A stretch of DNA of 64,000 nucleotides from Hyphomicrobiales bacterium (GCA_900473805.1 UCMS01000006.1:667736-731735), one strand, 5' to 3'. Counted from the first letter of the stretch, positions 1 to 12,272 are shown. The notes: generated from the letters alone by a model not told the origin. Numbers and translations: made by a program.

Positions 1-653
1 GCATGCAGGCGCGTGTCATGGTCCAGCCCGTGTCCGTGCCGGCGGACTTTTCGCCGATCCTCGACCGGCTGCCGCAGGAACTGGCGGAAACCTGGACGCT
101 CGACGCGGAATCGCCCCACCACTTTCTCGGCATCAGCCCGCGCCTGCCTCGGGACCGCGAGATCGCCACCTATGCCCGCACGGAGCTGAAGCCGAGCATG
201 ACCGTGCGCCAGATCGCCGAGCAGCTTTGCACCCGCATCTACCGCGATTTCAAGTACGACCCGGAAGCGACGACCGTCGATTCAACACCCGCGGAAGCCT
301 TCGCCAAGACGCGTGGCGTCTGTCAGGACTTCTCTCATGTGATGATCGTGGCACTGCGCAGTCTGGGCATTCCCGCCGGCTATGTCAGTGGCTTCCTGCG
401 GACCATTCCGCCACCGGGCAAGGAACGTCTTGAAGGTGCAGACGCCATGCATGCCTGGGTGCGGGTCTGGTGCGGCAAGCTGACCGGCTGGATCGAGCTC
501 GATCCGACCAACAACATTCCCGCCGGCACCGACCATATCGTCGTCGGATATGGCCGCGACTACTCCGACGTCGCACCTGTCATTGGCGTTTTGAAGAGCT
601 ATGGCAGTCACAAGACCGATCAGTCCGTCGATGTCATCCCGGTGAAGCAGTAA
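1..653 (+). CDS. Transglutaminase-like cysteine peptidase-fold protein, 5' end outside the window
   Basis: This is the C-terminal part (about 216 residues visible) of a bacterial transglutaminase-like protein. The papain-like triad is visible: Cys107 in GVCQDFSH, His150 in DAMHAW and Asp167 in ELDPTN, counting from the first in-frame ATG at position 3. Family members normally carry an N-terminal beta-rich domain of about 80-100 residues before this core, so the true start is very likely upstream of the window. Substrate is unknown; relatives act as amidases or peptidases, and some lie in operons with circularly permuted ATP-grasp genes that are not visible here. Confidence 0.85.
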   Translation, partial: MQARVMVQPVSVPADFSPILDRLPQELAETWTLDAESPHHFLGISPRLPRDREIATYARTELKPSMTVRQIAEQLCTRIYRDFKYDPEATTVDSTPAEAFAKTRGVCQDFSHVMIVALRSLGIPAGYVSGFLRTIPPPGKERLEGADAMHAWVRVWCGKLTGWIELDPTNNIPAGTDHIVVGYGRDYSDVAPVIGVLKSYGSHKTDQSVDVIPVKQ

Positions 654-749
654 TCACAACCATTCCATCGAATTTTACCTTTTCCTTTAAGTCGAATGGA
701 ACAGGTCCGGCCCTATAAATCGTCCATAGCCTGCGTTTGGATGGACATG

Positions 750-1979
750 ATGACTAGGACCAAAACACAGCATTCCTCGCTTTTGTCGCGCCTGATCGGT
801 TGCCGGTCGGGCAATTTCGGCATGATCACCGCGCTGCTGATCCCCGTCACGGCAGCGGCGGCCGGCGTCGCGATCGATTTCAATCGCATGGTCCAGATCA
901 AGACCCTGCTGCAAGATTCTGCTGACTCGGCCGTTCTGGCAGCGGCCAACGCCCTGGCCGTCAAGAACGTCTCCGACGATGAAGCGATTGCGCTGGCCAA
1001 GGAGTTCATGGCCTCGCAATTCTACAACATTGTCCCCCAGGAAGACAGCTCGACCGATCCGGGCGCCGCCGCGCCGGCCGATATCGACAAGGCCGCAATC
1101 GCCAGCGTCCAGCGCACGACCGCAACGGGGGGCAAGACCTTCGATGTGCAGCTCACCGGCTCCTACACGATGAAGACCAACGGCATGACCGCCCTTCTCG
1201 GCTGGAAAACCGTAACCCTCTCGGTGTCGGCGAGTGCGCAGAGCACGACCGAAAGCAAGAATGCGCTGTCGATGTTCATGGTTCTCGACCGTTCGGGCTC
1301 CATGGAGGAAGACACAAGCACCGTCAACGACGCCAAGCCCAGGGAGACGGTCTACTACGACTGCGGTTACTACCAGGGCCGGAACTGGGTCTCCAGGACC
1401 TGCAGCTACGAGCAAACCAACTACTACACCAAGATCGAATCGCTGAAGCTCGCGGTTGCCTCCCTCACGACACAGCTGAACACGGCCGACCCGACGAGCA
1501 AATATGTCCGCACCGCTGCGGTCTCCTACAATTCGTCCATGCAGAAACCGACGACCCTGCAATGGGGCACGGCATCTGCGTTGACTTACGTCCAGGCCCT
1601 GACCGCGACCGGTGGCACGGATTCCTCTGACGCCATGGCCCGGGCTTACAGCGACGTCTCTGCCACGTCGGAAGACACCGCGCACAAGAACAAGAACGGC
1701 CAGGTCCCGAGCAAGTTCATCATCTTCATGACCGACGGTGACAACAACTACTCAAGCGCCGACACGAAGACCAAGGCCACTTGCGACACCGCCAAGAAGG
1801 CCGGCGTGCAGATCTTTACCGTCGCCTTCATGGCACCGTCCAAGGGCCAGTCCCTGCTGAAATACTGCGCCTCCAGCACGTCGAACTATTACGACGCGCA
1901 GAATGCCGCAGAACTCGTGGCGGCCTTCAAGGAAATTGGCGACAAGGCAGTCCAGGCCTCGACACGCCTGACCAACTGA
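750..1979 (+). CDS. TadG-like pilus assembly protein with von Willebrand A domain
   Basis: A protein of about 409 residues. The N-terminus has a TadE/TadG-type segment (RSGNFGMITALLIPV, then a hydrophobic stretch and AIDFNRMVQ), which anchors such proteins in the inner membrane. The rest is a periplasmic von Willebrand A domain with the MIDAS motif DRSGS and a later MTDGDNN loop. Related proteins belong to Flp/Tad pilus loci, but no tad genes are nearby, so this is a stand-alone copy. In-frame ATGs also occur at 696, 741 and 747; 750 is preferred because GGATGG lies six bases upstream and the N-terminus then fits the family. Confidence 0.8.
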   Translation: MTRTKTQHSSLLSRLIGCRSGNFGMITALLIPVTAAAAGVAIDFNRMVQIKTLLQDSADSAVLAAANALAVKNVSDDEAIALAKEFMASQFYNIVPQEDSSTDPGAAAPADIDKAAIASVQRTTATGGKTFDVQLTGSYTMKTNGMTALLGWKTVTLSVSASAQSTTESKNALSMFMVLDRSGSMEEDTSTVNDAKPRETVYYDCGYYQGRNWVSRTCSYEQTNYYTKIESLKLAVASLTTQLNTADPTSKYVRTAAVSYNSSMQKPTTLQWGTASALTYVQALTATGGTDSSDAMARAYSDVSATSEDTAHKNKNGQVPSKFIIFMTDGDNNYSSADTKTKATCDTAKKAGVQIFTVAFMAPSKGQSLLKYCASSTSNYYDAQNAAELVAAFKEIGDKAVQASTRLTN

Positions 1980-2012
1980 CACGCTTCCAAAGCGTTTGCG
2001 GAAATTTGCATA

Positions 2013-2047
2013 CAATCGGCCGTGTCCCATCGGGGTGCGGCCGATTG
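2013..2047. repeat. Perfect 10-bp inverted repeat after the TadG-like gene
   Basis: CAATCGGCCG and its exact complement CGGCCGATTG are separated by 15 bases. There is no T-run after it, so it is at best a Rho-aided or attenuating hairpin. The rest of the gap before glgP (1980-2244) also holds a small CGATT-G-AATCG dyad at 2095-2105, a possible operator; nothing else is evident. Confidence 0.45.
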
Positions 2048-2244
2048 CCGTTCGGCCCTGATACGGCAATCATCGACAAATCAGCAGCTTAAAACGATTG
2101 AATCGATCCGGAACAATTTCGCGCAGCGGCCCAACGGGCCTGTTGCATGTGTGTCATATCGATGCGTAAACTGACTGTGAAGGGGGTGACCGCCGACAGC
2201 GGATCGGGCGGGACCCTGCGAAACGAGCAAAGTCAGGCGGACCG

Positions 2245-4707
2245 ATGATCAAGACCCCCCACAAAGCCGATCTTCCCCTTCCCAAACGCATCGCGTCCGA
2301 TCCGGCCTCTCTGGCCGCAGAGATCATGGACAAGCTGACCTATAGCATCGGCAAGGACGCAAAAGTCGCGACGCCGCATGACTGGCTGACCGCCACCATC
2401 CTCGTGGTCCGCGACCGGATCATCGATACCTGGATGGAATCGACCCGCGGCACCTACATGAACAACGGCAAGCGGGTCTATTACCTGTCGCTGGAATTCC
2501 TGATCGGCCGCCTTCTGCGCGACGCCATGTCCAACCTCGGCCTGATGGACGACATTCGCGAAGCGCTTTCCTCGCTGTCCGTTGAATTCGACGTTATTGC
2601 CGGACTGGAGCCGGATGCGGCCCTCGGCAATGGCGGTCTCGGCCGACTCGCCGCCTGCTTCATGGAGAGCATGGCGACCGTCAACATTCCCGCCTATGGC
2701 TATGGCATCCGTTATGTGCACGGACTTTTCCGGCAGCAGATGGCCGATGGCTGGCAGGTCGAGCTGCCGGAAAGCTGGCTTGCCCACGGGAACCCTTGGG
2801 AATTCGAACGCCGCGAAAGCTCCTACGAAATCGGCTTCGGCGGCACCGTCGAGACGATCGACGCCCCGGATGGCGAACTGCGTTACGTCTGGAAGCAGGG
2901 CGAGCGTGTCATTGCCACCGCCTATGACACGCCGGCCGTCGGCTGGCGTGGCGAACGCGTCAATACCCTGCGCCTGTGGTCGGCCCAGCCAATCGACCCG
3001 ATCCTGCTTGATGCCTTCAATGCCGGCGACCACATCGGCGCGCTGCGCGAGAGCAACAAGGCGGAATCGCTGACCCGCGTTCTCTACCCGGCCGACGCGA
3101 CCCCCGCTGGCCAGGAACTGCGCCTGCGCCAGGAATTCTTCTTCTGTTCGGCGTCACTGCAGGACATCGTGCGCCGCCATCTCCAGCAGGGCAACACACT
3201 CGCCCAGTTGCCGGAGAAGGTCGCGATCCAGCTCAACGACACCCATCCCGCCGTCTCCGTCGCGGAACTGATGCGTCTTCTGGTCGACGTCCACGGCGTG
3301 AATTTCGACGAGGCTTGGGAAATCTCCTCCAAGACCTTCTCCTACACCAACCACACGCTTCTGCCCGAAGCGCTGGAAAGCTGGCCCGTGCCGCTCTTCG
3401 AGCGCCTGCTGCCGCGCCATATGCAGCTGGTCTATGCGATCAACGCCAAGATCCTGCTCGACGCCCGCAAGAACCGTGGCTTCAACGACCAGGAGATCCG
3501 GCATATCTCGCTGATCGATGAAAGCGGCGACCGCCGCGTGCGCATGGGCAACCTTGCCTTCATCGGCTCCCATTCGATCAACGGCGTTTCGGCTCTGCAC
3601 ACCGAGCTGATGAAGGAGACGGTCTTTGCCGATCTCCACAAGCTCTATCCGACCCGCATCAACAACAAGACCAACGGCATTACACCCCGCCGCTGGCTGA
3701 TGCAGTGCAATCCGGATCTGACCAGTCTGATCAAGGAAGCGATCGGCCCTGATTTCCTCGATAACGCCGACAAGCTGAAGGCGCTCGACGCCTTCGCCGA
3801 CGACGCGTCTTTCCAGGAGAAGTTTGCGGCTGTCAAACGGGCCAACAAGGTCCGGCTCGCCAGCCTCGTCGCCGGCCGCATGGGCATAAGGCTCGATCCG
3901 GATGCGATGTTCGACATCCAGATCAAGCGTATTCACGAATACAAGCGCCAGCTTCTGAACATCATCGAGACGGTGGCGCTCTTCGACCAGATCAGATCCC
4001 ATCCGGAACGCGACTGGGTCCCGCGCGTGAAACTCTTCGCCGGCAAAGCGGCGCCGAGCTACCACAATGCGAAGCTGATCATAAAGCTGGCCAATGACGT
4101 CGCCCGCGTGATCAACAATGACCCCTCGGTGCGCGGCCTGCTGAAGGTCGTCTTCGTGCCGAACTACAACGTCTCGCTGGCTGAAGTCATGGTGCCGGCC
4201 GCCGACCTTTCCGAACAGATTTCCACTGCCGGCATGGAAGCCTCCGGAACCGGCAACATGAAGTTCGCGTTGAACGGTGCATTGACCATCGGAACACTCG
4301 ATGGTGCCAATGTCGAAATGCGCGACCATGTCGGGGAGGAAAACATCGTGATATTCGGAATGACCGCGGACGAGGTCGGGCGGGTGCGCGCAGAGGGGCA
4401 CAATCCCCGCGCCGCCATCGACGCGTCCCGTGAACTGCAGCAGGCCCTGTCCTCCATCTCTTCCGGCGTCTTCTCGCCCGATGACCGTGAACGTTATGCC
4501 GGCCTGATGCAGGGCATCTACCAGCACGACTGGTTCATGGTCGCCGCCGATTTCGACGCCTATGCCCAGGCCCAGCGTCAGGTTGACGAGATCTGGACGG
4601 GCAAGTCGGGCTGGTACTCCAAGACGATCCGCAACACCGCACGCATGGGCTGGTTCTCATCCGACCGTACCATTCGCCAGTACAACGCGGACATCTGGAG
4701 AGCCTGA
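2245..4707 (+). CDS. glgP: Glycogen/alpha-glucan phosphorylase
   Basis: GT35 phosphorylase of 820 residues, which releases glucose 1-phosphate from the non-reducing ends of glycogen in the cytoplasm. The N-terminal glucan-binding region (YYLSLEFLIGR, ALGNGGLGRLAACF) and the C-terminal pyridoxal-phosphate site are intact, with the PLP lysine predicted at Lys673 in GTGNMKFALNGALTIGT. Length matches the usual 800-840 residues. An AGGCGG ribosome binding site precedes the ATG. It is first in the operon and overlaps glgB by one base (TGATG), implying coupled translation of breakdown and synthesis genes. Confidence 0.97.
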   Translation: MIKTPHKADLPLPKRIASDPASLAAEIMDKLTYSIGKDAKVATPHDWLTATILVVRDRIIDTWMESTRGTYMNNGKRVYYLSLEFLIGRLLRDAMSNLGLMDDIREALSSLSVEFDVIAGLEPDAALGNGGLGRLAACFMESMATVNIPAYGYGIRYVHGLFRQQMADGWQVELPESWLAHGNPWEFERRESSYEIGFGGTVETIDAPDGELRYVWKQGERVIATAYDTPAVGWRGERVNTLRLWSAQPIDPILLDAFNAGDHIGALRESNKAESLTRVLYPADATPAGQELRLRQEFFFCSASLQDIVRRHLQQGNTLAQLPEKVAIQLNDTHPAVSVAELMRLLVDVHGVNFDEAWEISSKTFSYTNHTLLPEALESWPVPLFERLLPRHMQLVYAINAKILLDARKNRGFNDQEIRHISLIDESGDRRVRMGNLAFIGSHSINGVSALHTELMKETVFADLHKLYPTRINNKTNGITPRRWLMQCNPDLTSLIKEAIGPDFLDNADKLKALDAFADDASFQEKFAAVKRANKVRLASLVAGRMGIRLDPDAMFDIQIKRIHEYKRQLLNIIETVALFDQIRSHPERDWVPRVKLFAGKAAPSYHNAKLIIKLANDVARVINNDPSVRGLLKVVFVPNYNVSLAEVMVPAADLSEQISTAGMEASGTGNMKFALNGALTIGTLDGANVEMRDHVGEENIVIFGMTADEVGRVRAEGHNPRAAIDASRELQQALSSISSGVFSPDDRERYAGLMQGIYQHDWFMVAADFDAYAQAQRQVDEIWTGKSGWYSKTIRNTARMGWFSSDRTIRQYNADIWRA

Positions 4708-6920
4708 TGGCAAAATCGCCGAAGAAGAGCGGTGTCGACCCCAAGCCGGATACACCGTCGGCGGAAGAAATTCAGGCAATCATCGATGGCACCCATGGCG
4801 ATCCTTTCGCCTTTCTCGGCCTTCATGAGCATGACGGCGGTTTCGTCGCGCGTTGCTTCGTGCCGGGTGCCGAGACGGTTACCGCCCATACGCTGACGGG
4901 TGAGGCGATCGGTGAGCTAACGCGCCGCCACGACGCCGGCTTCTTTTCGGGTCTCGTCAAGGTCGCAAGCCTGCAACCGATCCGCTACCGCGCCACCCGT
5001 GGTGACGACGAGTGGATGGTGACGGACCCCTACAGCTTCTGGCCGATCCTCGGTCCGATGGACGACTATTTCATCCGGGAAGGCTCGCATCTGCGGCTCT
5101 TCGACAAGATGGGCGCCCATCCGATCAAGCATCAGGGCGTCGACGGCTTCCATTTCGCGGTCTGGGCACCCAATGCCCGACGTGTCTCCGTGGTCGGCGA
5201 CTTCAACGACTGGGACGGCCGCCGCCACGTGATGCGTCTGCGCCGCGACACCGGCATCTGGGAAATTTTCGCCCCGGATGTTCGTGCCGGCGCCACCTAC
5301 AAATTCGAGATCGTCGGACCGCATGGCGAGCTTCAGCCGCTGAAGGCCGATCCCTATGCACGCCGCGCTGAACTACGCCCGAAGAACGCCTCCATGACCA
5401 CGCCGGAACTGGAGCAGGTCTGGGAAGATGAGGCCCACCGCAAGCACTGGGCCAGCATCGACCAGCGCCGGCAGCCAATCTCGATCTACGAGGTACACGC
5501 TGCATCCTGGCAGCGTCGCGACGATGGCTCGATGCTGACCTGGGATGAAATGGCAGCGAGGCTCATCCCTTACTGCGTCGACATGGGCTTCACCCATATC
5601 GAATTCCTGCCCGTCACGGAGCACCCCTACGACCCCTCCTGGGGCTATCAGACGACGGGCCTCTATGCGCCCAGCGCCCGCTTCGGCGAACCGGAAGGTT
5701 TTGCCCGCTTCGTCAACGGATGTCATAAGGTCGGCCTCGGCGTGATCCTGGATTGGGTCCCGGCCCATTTCCCGACTGACGCGCATGGTCTGCGCCATTT
5801 CGATGGCACCGCACTTTACGAGCATGCGGACCCCCGCCAGGGCTTCCATCCGGACTGGAACACGGCGATCTATAATTTCGGCCGTCTGGAAGTCCTGTCC
5901 TATCTGATCAACAACGCGCTCTACTGGGCCGAAAAATTCCACCTCGACGGTCTGCGAGTCGACGCCGTCGCCTCGATGCTCTACCTCGATTACTCCCGCA
6001 AGGAAGGCGAGTGGATCCCGAATGAATATGGCGGGCGCGAAAACCTGGAGGCGGTGCGTTTCCTCCAGCAGATGAACCACCATATCTATGGAAGCCACCC
6101 CGGCATCATGACCATTGCCGAGGAAAGCACATCCTGGCCCAAGGTCTCGCAGCCCGTGCATGAAGGCGGCCTCGGCTTCGGCTTCAAGTGGAACATGGGC
6201 TTCATGCACGACACGCTGAGCTACTTCGCCCGCGATCCGATCTACCGCAAGCACCACCACAGCGAACTCACCTTCGGCCTGCTTTACGCCTTCTCGGAAA
6301 ACTTCGTGCTGCCGATTTCCCATGACGAGGTCGTGCACGGCAAGGGCTCCATGATCGCCAAGATGCCTGGCGACGACTGGCAGAAGTTTGCCAATCTTCG
6401 CGCCTATTACGGCATGATGTGGGGTCACCCCGGCAAGAAGCTGCTCTTTATGGGCCAGGAATTTGCCCAATGGGGCGAGTGGTCGGAGGAGCGCTCGCTC
6501 GACTGGAACCTGTTGGCCTACGCTCCCCACGAGGGCATGCGCCGGCTGGTCCGCGACCTGAACCTGACCTACCGTTCGAAACCGGCGCTTCATGCCCGCG
6601 ACTGCGAGGGCGAAGGCTTCGAATGGATTGTTGCCGATGATCAGGACAATTCGGTCTTCGCTTGGCTGCGCAAGGCGCCCGGCGAAAAACCGATCGCCGT
6701 CATCTGCAACCTCACGCCGACCTATCACGAGCGGTACGAATTGAGCTTGCCTGTCGCGGGTCGTTGGCGTGAGATACTGAATACCGATGCCGAGATTTAT
6801 GGCGGCAGCGGAAAAGGCAATGGTGGCCGCGTGGAGGCGCATGCCACGGGAAGCGGATGGGCGAAGACTGGGCTGACGCTCCCGCCGCTCGCCGTGATCA
6901 TGCTGGAATTGGAACAGTAA
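4707..6920 (+). CDS. glgB: 1,4-alpha-glucan branching enzyme
   Basis: GH13 branching enzyme of 737 residues that makes alpha-1,6 branches in glycogen. The order is an N-terminal CBM48-type domain ([20 protein letters not shown]), the catalytic barrel and a C-terminal beta domain. The nucleophile is Asp419 in [10 protein letters not shown], the acid/base Glu472 in TIAEEST, and the third acidic residue lies in [10 protein letters not shown]. An extra domain of about 100 residues before CBM48 is usual for the long GlgB subgroup. The ATG overlaps the glgP stop by one base. Confidence 0.97.
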   Translation: MAKSPKKSGVDPKPDTPSAEEIQAIIDGTHGDPFAFLGLHEHDGGFVARCFVPGAETVTAHTLTGEAIGELTRRHDAGFFSGLVKVASLQPIRYRATRGDDEWMVTDPYSFWPILGPMDDYFIREGSHLRLFDKMGAHPIKHQGVDGFHFAVWAPNARRVSVVGDFNDWDGRRHVMRLRRDTGIWEIFAPDVRAGATYKFEIVGPHGELQPLKADPYARRAELRPKNASMTTPELEQVWEDEAHRKHWASIDQRRQPISIYEVHAASWQRRDDGSMLTWDEMAARLIPYCVDMGFTHIEFLPVTEHPYDPSWGYQTTGLYAPSARFGEPEGFARFVNGCHKVGLGVILDWVPAHFPTDAHGLRHFDGTALYEHADPRQGFHPDWNTAIYNFGRLEVLSYLINNALYWAEKFHLDGLRVDAVASMLYLDYSRKEGEWIPNEYGGRENLEAVRFLQQMNHHIYGSHPGIMTIAEESTSWPKVSQPVHEGGLGFGFKWNMGFMHDTLSYFARDPIYRKHHHSELTFGLLYAFSENFVLPISHDEVVHGKGSMIAKMPGDDWQKFANLRAYYGMMWGHPGKKLLFMGQEFAQWGEWSEERSLDWNLLAYAPHEGMRRLVRDLNLTYRSKPALHARDCEGEGFEWIVADDQDNSVFAWLRKAPGEKPIAVICNLTPTYHERYELSLPVAGRWREILNTDAEIYGGSGKGNGGRVEAHATGSGWAKTGLTLPPLAVIMLELEQ

Positions 6921-6933
6921 GGGGAGGATGAAA

Positions 6934-8193
6934 ATGACGGATAAGACAACAAAAAGCCTGTCGCGCGATGCCATGGCCTATGTTCTGGCCGGTGGTCGCG
7001 GAAGCCGCCTCAAGGAACTGACAGACCGACGTGCCAAACCGGCCGTCTATTTCGGCGGCAAGGCCCGCATCATCGACTTTGCCCTCTCGAACGCGTTGAA
7101 CTCCGGTATCCGACGCATCGGCGTCGCCACCCAGTACAAGGCCCACTCGCTGATCCGCCACCTGCAGCTCGGCTGGAACTTCTTCCGCCCCGAGCGTAAC
7201 GAGAGCTTCGATATCCTGCCGGCTTCGCAGCGTGTCTCGGAGACCCAGTGGTATGAAGGCACGGCAGACGCCGTCTTCCAGAACGCCGACATCATCGAGT
7301 CCTACGCACCCGAATACATGGTGATCCTCGCCGGCGACCACATCTACAAGATGGACTACGAACTGATGCTGCAGCAGCACGTCAATTCGGGCGCCGACGT
7401 CACCATCGGCTGCCTCGAGGTGCCGCGTATGGAGGCGACCGGCTTTGGCGTGATGCATGTCGATCCGACAGACCGGATTATTGATTTCGTCGAGAAGCCG
7501 GCCGACCCGCCGGGCATTCCCGGGAACGAGGGCTTCGCCCTTGCCTCCATGGGCATCTATGTCTTCCACACCAAGTTCCTGATGGAACTTTTGCGCCGCG
7601 ACGCTGCCGACCCGGACTCGAGCCGCGACTTCGGCAAGGACATCATCCCCTACGTCGTGAAGAGCGGCAAGGCGGTCGCCCATCGCTTCGCCCAGTCCTG
7701 CGTCCGCTCCGATTTCGAGCGCGAGCCCTATTGGCGCGACGTCGGGACGATCGACGCCTATTGGCAGGCCAATATCGATCTGACGGATATCGTCCCCGAG
7801 CTTGATCTCTACGACAAGAGCTGGCCGATCTGGACCTATTCCGAGATCACACCCCCGGCCAAATTCGTCCATGACGACGAAGGCCGCCGCGGCTCGGCGA
7901 TCTCCTCGCTGGTTTCGGGCGACTGCATCATCTCCGGCTCGTCGCTCTACAAGAGCCTGCTCTTCACCGGTGTCCGCGCCAATTCCTATTCCCGTCTCGA
8001 AGGGGCGGTCGTCCTGCCCAAGGTTCAGGTCGGCCGTCATGCGCGTCTCACGAATGTCGTGATAGACCATGGTGTGGTAATCCCCGAAGGTCTGATCGTC
8101 GGGGAAGACCCGGAAATGGACGCCAAGCGCTTCCGCCGCAGCGAAAATGGGATCTGCCTGATCACCCAGGCGATGATCGACAAATTGGGTTAG
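6934..8193 (+). CDS. glgC: Glucose-1-phosphate adenylyltransferase (ADP-glucose pyrophosphorylase)
   Basis: A 419-residue nucleotidyltransferase making ADP-glucose from ATP and glucose 1-phosphate, the committed step of glycogen synthesis. The [19 protein letters not shown] nucleotide loop, the EKPADPPG segment and the C-terminal left-handed beta-helix are present. The sequence closely resembles the fructose-6-phosphate/pyruvate-activated Agrobacterium enzyme as I remember it. An ATG at 6928 directly abuts GGGGAGG, while 6934 has a six-base spacer and the expected N-terminus, so 6934 is chosen. It follows glgB by 13 bases. Confidence 0.96.
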   Translation: MTDKTTKSLSRDAMAYVLAGGRGSRLKELTDRRAKPAVYFGGKARIIDFALSNALNSGIRRIGVATQYKAHSLIRHLQLGWNFFRPERNESFDILPASQRVSETQWYEGTADAVFQNADIIESYAPEYMVILAGDHIYKMDYELMLQQHVNSGADVTIGCLEVPRMEATGFGVMHVDPTDRIIDFVEKPADPPGIPGNEGFALASMGIYVFHTKFLMELLRRDAADPDSSRDFGKDIIPYVVKSGKAVAHRFAQSCVRSDFEREPYWRDVGTIDAYWQANIDLTDIVPELDLYDKSWPIWTYSEITPPAKFVHDDEGRRGSAISSLVSGDCIISGSSLYKSLLFTGVRANSYSRLEGAVVLPKVQVGRHARLTNVVIDHGVVIPEGLIVGEDPEMDAKRFRRSENGICLITQAMIDKLG

Positions 8194-8201
8194 CCACGTC
8201 C

Positions 8202-9641
8202 ATGAAGGTCCTTTCGGTCGCTTCCGAACTCTACCCGCTGATCAAGACAGGGGGCCTGGCCGACGTGGCCGGCGCCCTGCCGCTGGCACTTGTCGCCCAC
8301 GGGGTGCAGACGAAGACACTCATCCCCGGCTATCCGGCGGTGATGAAGGCGGTGAAGGCACCGAAAAAGATCCATGAATTCGAGGGCCTGCTCGGCGAGC
8401 AGGCCACCCTGCTTTCGGCCAGGCATGAGGGCTTGGACATCCTGATCCTCGATTGCCCGCAGCTCTACGAACGCTCGGGCGGCCCTTATCTGGCCACCGA
8501 TGGGCGCGATTACCCTGACAACTGGAAGCGTTTCGCGGTGCTTTCCAAGGCAGGCGCGGAGATTGCAGCCGGCATCCTGCCGGACTTCAAGCCGGAGCTT
8601 GTTCATGTGCATGACTGGCAGAGCGCTCTGGTACCGGTCTACATGCGCTACGCCGAGACGCCGGAGGTGCCGAGCCTCATCACCATCCACAACATCGCCT
8701 TCCAGGGTCAGTTCGCCGGATCGCTGTTTCCCTACCTCGAACTGCCCGGCCATGCCTTTTACGAGGCGCTCGAATATTACGGCACCCTGAGCTATTTGAA
8801 GAGCGGCATCATCACCTCCCATGCCGTCTCGACCGTCAGCCCGTCTTACGCTGAGGAAATCCTGACGCCGGAATTCGGCATGGGGCTAGAGGGCCTGATC
8901 GCCAGCCGTGGCACCGACCTCTACGGCATCGTCAATGGCATTGACGCCGATGTCTGGAACCCGGCCGACGACGCTTTGCTGCCATCGGGTTATTCCGCGG
9001 CCACTCTGAAGAAACGCGCCGGCAACCGCGCTGCACTGATCGAACGCTTCGGCCTCGACACGGATGAGGGTCCAATTTTCGCCGTCGTGTCCCGGCTGAC
9101 CTGGCAGAAAGGCCTGGACCTTCTGCCTGAAGTGCTGGATGAGATCATCGGCGCAGGCGGCAAGCTGGCCATCCTCGGCTCCGGTGACAGTTTTATCGAG
9201 GCAGCGCTGCAAGGGGCAGCCGCCTACAATCGCGGCCGCGTTGGCATGGTGCTCGGCTACGACGAAAAACTCTCGCACCTGATGCAGGCCGGCTCCGACG
9301 TCATCCTCGTACCCTCGCGTTTCGAACCCTGTGGGCTCACCCAGCTCTACGCACTGCGTTACGGCTGCATCCCGCTCGTCGCCCGGACCGGCGGTCTCGC
9401 GGATACGATCATCGATGCCAATGAAGCGGCTCTCGCTGCAGGTGTGGCAACCGGCGTGCAGTTCGCCCCCGTGAGCGCCGACGCCTTCCGTCGCGCCATC
9501 CGCCGCACGCTTCGCCTCTACAGTGACCAGCGTCTCTGGTCGCAGATGCAGAAGCAGGGCATGAAATCCGACGTCTCCTGGAACAGGAGCGCGGTATCCT
9601 ATGTTGAACTTTATCAACGCCTCGTCTCGAAAGGCCAGTAA
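8202..9641 (+). CDS. glgA: Glycogen synthase (ADP-glucose dependent)
   Basis: GT5 starch/glycogen synthase of 479 residues that elongates alpha-1,4-glucan from ADP-glucose. The N-terminal substrate motif [13 protein letters not shown] (from Lys15) and the C-terminal GT-B motif [18 protein letters not shown], with the retaining-transferase glutamate, are intact. Length is typical (470-490). It lies 8 bases after glgC and 3 bases before pgm, so all five genes are almost certainly one transcript. The ribosome binding site is weak, consistent with coupling to the gene before it. Confidence 0.96.
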   Translation: MKVLSVASELYPLIKTGGLADVAGALPLALVAHGVQTKTLIPGYPAVMKAVKAPKKIHEFEGLLGEQATLLSARHEGLDILILDCPQLYERSGGPYLATDGRDYPDNWKRFAVLSKAGAEIAAGILPDFKPELVHVHDWQSALVPVYMRYAETPEVPSLITIHNIAFQGQFAGSLFPYLELPGHAFYEALEYYGTLSYLKSGIITSHAVSTVSPSYAEEILTPEFGMGLEGLIASRGTDLYGIVNGIDADVWNPADDALLPSGYSAATLKKRAGNRAALIERFGLDTDEGPIFAVVSRLTWQKGLDLLPEVLDEIIGAGGKLAILGSGDSFIEAALQGAAAYNRGRVGMVLGYDEKLSHLMQAGSDVILVPSRFEPCGLTQLYALRYGCIPLVARTGGLADTIIDANEAALAAGVATGVQFAPVSADAFRRAIRRTLRLYSDQRLWSQMQKQGMKSDVSWNRSAVSYVELYQRLVSKGQ

Positions 9642-11273
<1,632 letters not shown>

Positions 11274-11302
11274 CCTGACTGACTGCCTCTGAGAACAATC
11301 TC

Positions 11303-11332
11303 AACCCCGGCGCCCTCGGTTCCGGGGTTTTT
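11303..11332 (+). terminator. Rho-independent terminator after pgm
   Basis: AACCCCGG and CCGGGGTT form an 8-bp stem with an 11-base loop, and the 3' arm runs into TTTTT. It ends the glgP-pgm transcript and insulates the ars genes downstream. Confidence 0.8.
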
Positions 11333-11367
11333 CTTGGTCCCAAGCCGCCACACTTGACTCCCACATC

Positions 11368-11387
11368 ATATCCACTATTCTGGATAT
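11368..11387. promoter_or_regulatory. Likely ArsR operator
   Basis: A perfect inverted repeat ATATCCA-N6-TGGATAT ends exactly at the base before the arsR ATG. ArsR-family repressors bind such short dyads over promoters and release them on binding arsenite. Its position means repressor would block the promoter or the translation start region itself. No good Shine-Dalgarno is visible between dyad and ATG, so the message may be nearly leaderless. Confidence 0.65.
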
Positions 11388-11747
11388 ATGGATGAGAAAT
11401 CGACGATCGCGGCGCTTGCCGCTCTGGCCCAGCCGACCCGGCTCCAGACCTTCCGCCTGCTGGTGGCACATGAACCCGACGGCGTACCCGCCGGCGAGCT
11501 CGCCCGCCTGATCGGCGTGCCGCAGAACACCATGTCGGCGCATCTGTCGACGCTCTCGCAGGCAGGCCTGATCACGGGCGAGCGCCAGAGCCGATCGATC
11601 CTCTACCGCGCCGATCTCGACCGTTTCCGCGCCGTTGCCCTTTACCTGCTCAAGGATTGCTGCGGCGGCAATGCCAGCCTCTGCCAGCCACTAATCGACG
11701 ATCTCGCCTGCTGCAGCCCGAAGCTACAACCAACCCGCTCGAACTGA
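11388..11747 (+). CDS. arsR: ArsR-family arsenite-responsive repressor
   Basis: A 119-residue winged-helix repressor. The helix-turn-helix is in AGELARLIGVPQNTMSAHLS (residues 35-54). It lacks the classical metal site in the recognition helix; instead Cys91, Cys92 and Cys99 lie in a C-terminal KDCCGGNASLCQ segment, like the Acidithiobacillus ferrooxidans type in which three C-terminal cysteines bind As(III). A further CC pair occurs at 108-109. It heads the ars operon and has a perfect dyad against its start. Confidence 0.88.
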   Translation: MDEKSTIAALAALAQPTRLQTFRLLVAHEPDGVPAGELARLIGVPQNTMSAHLSTLSQAGLITGERQSRSILYRADLDRFRAVALYLLKDCCGGNASLCQPLIDDLACCSPKLQPTRSN

Positions 11748-11757
11748 GAGACCGGCC

Positions 11758-12267
11758 ATGTCCGACAAGATCTACAACGTGCTTTTCCTCTGCACCGGCA
11801 ATTCCGCCCGCTCGATCATCGCCGAAGCGCTGCTCAACCGGCTCGGCCAAGGCAAGTTCAAGGCCTATTCCGCCGGCTCCCAGCCAAAGGGTGAGGTTCA
11901 CCCCTATACGCTACAGTTGCTGAAGGGCATGAACTACGACACGAGCTTCGCGCGTTCGAAGAACTGGGACGAGTTTGCAGTCCCAGGCGCACCACAGCTC
12001 GATTTCGTCTTCACCGTCTGCGACAACGCCGCCGCCGAAGCCTGCCCCGTCTGGCCCGGCCAGCCGATGACAGCCCATTGGGGCGTGCCGGATCCGGCTG
12101 CTGCCGAAGGCACGGATAGCGAAAAGCACTTTGCCTTCGCCGAGGCCTACCGCATGCTCAATCACCGCATTTCGATCTTCGTCAGTCTGCCGATGGCAAG
12201 CCTCGACAAGCTCTCGCTGCAAAAACGTCTGCAGGAAATTGGAACCGCCGAGCAGACGGCCGGCTGA
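11758..12267 (+). CDS. arsC: Low-molecular-weight phosphatase-type arsenate reductase
   Basis: A 169-residue protein of the LMW protein tyrosine phosphatase fold. The P-loop is CTGNSARS (Cys12, Arg18), the general acid is in VPDPAAAEG, and a second cysteine pair sits in VCDNAAAEACPVWPG, as in thioredoxin-coupled ArsC enzymes that shuttle a disulfide to reduce arsenate to arsenite. A plain phosphatase is the main alternative, but the ars setting argues against it. It lies 10 bases after arsR. Confidence 0.85.
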   Translation: MSDKIYNVLFLCTGNSARSIIAEALLNRLGQGKFKAYSAGSQPKGEVHPYTLQLLKGMNYDTSFARSKNWDEFAVPGAPQLDFVFTVCDNAAAEACPVWPGQPMTAHWGVPDPAAAEGTDSEKHFAFAEAYRMLNHRISIFVSLPMASLDKLSLQKRLQEIGTAEQTAG

Positions 12268-12272
12268 AGACC

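Noticed and set aside
687-1685. Long antisense open frame over the TadG-like gene
   Set aside because: It lies wholly opposite a gene with a recognisable vWA domain and encodes an Arg/Gly-rich low-complexity protein typical of GC-rich shadows.
3154-6974. Long minus-strand open frames opposite glgP and glgB
   Set aside because: These are shadows created by high third-position GC; the plus-strand enzymes have full catalytic motifs.
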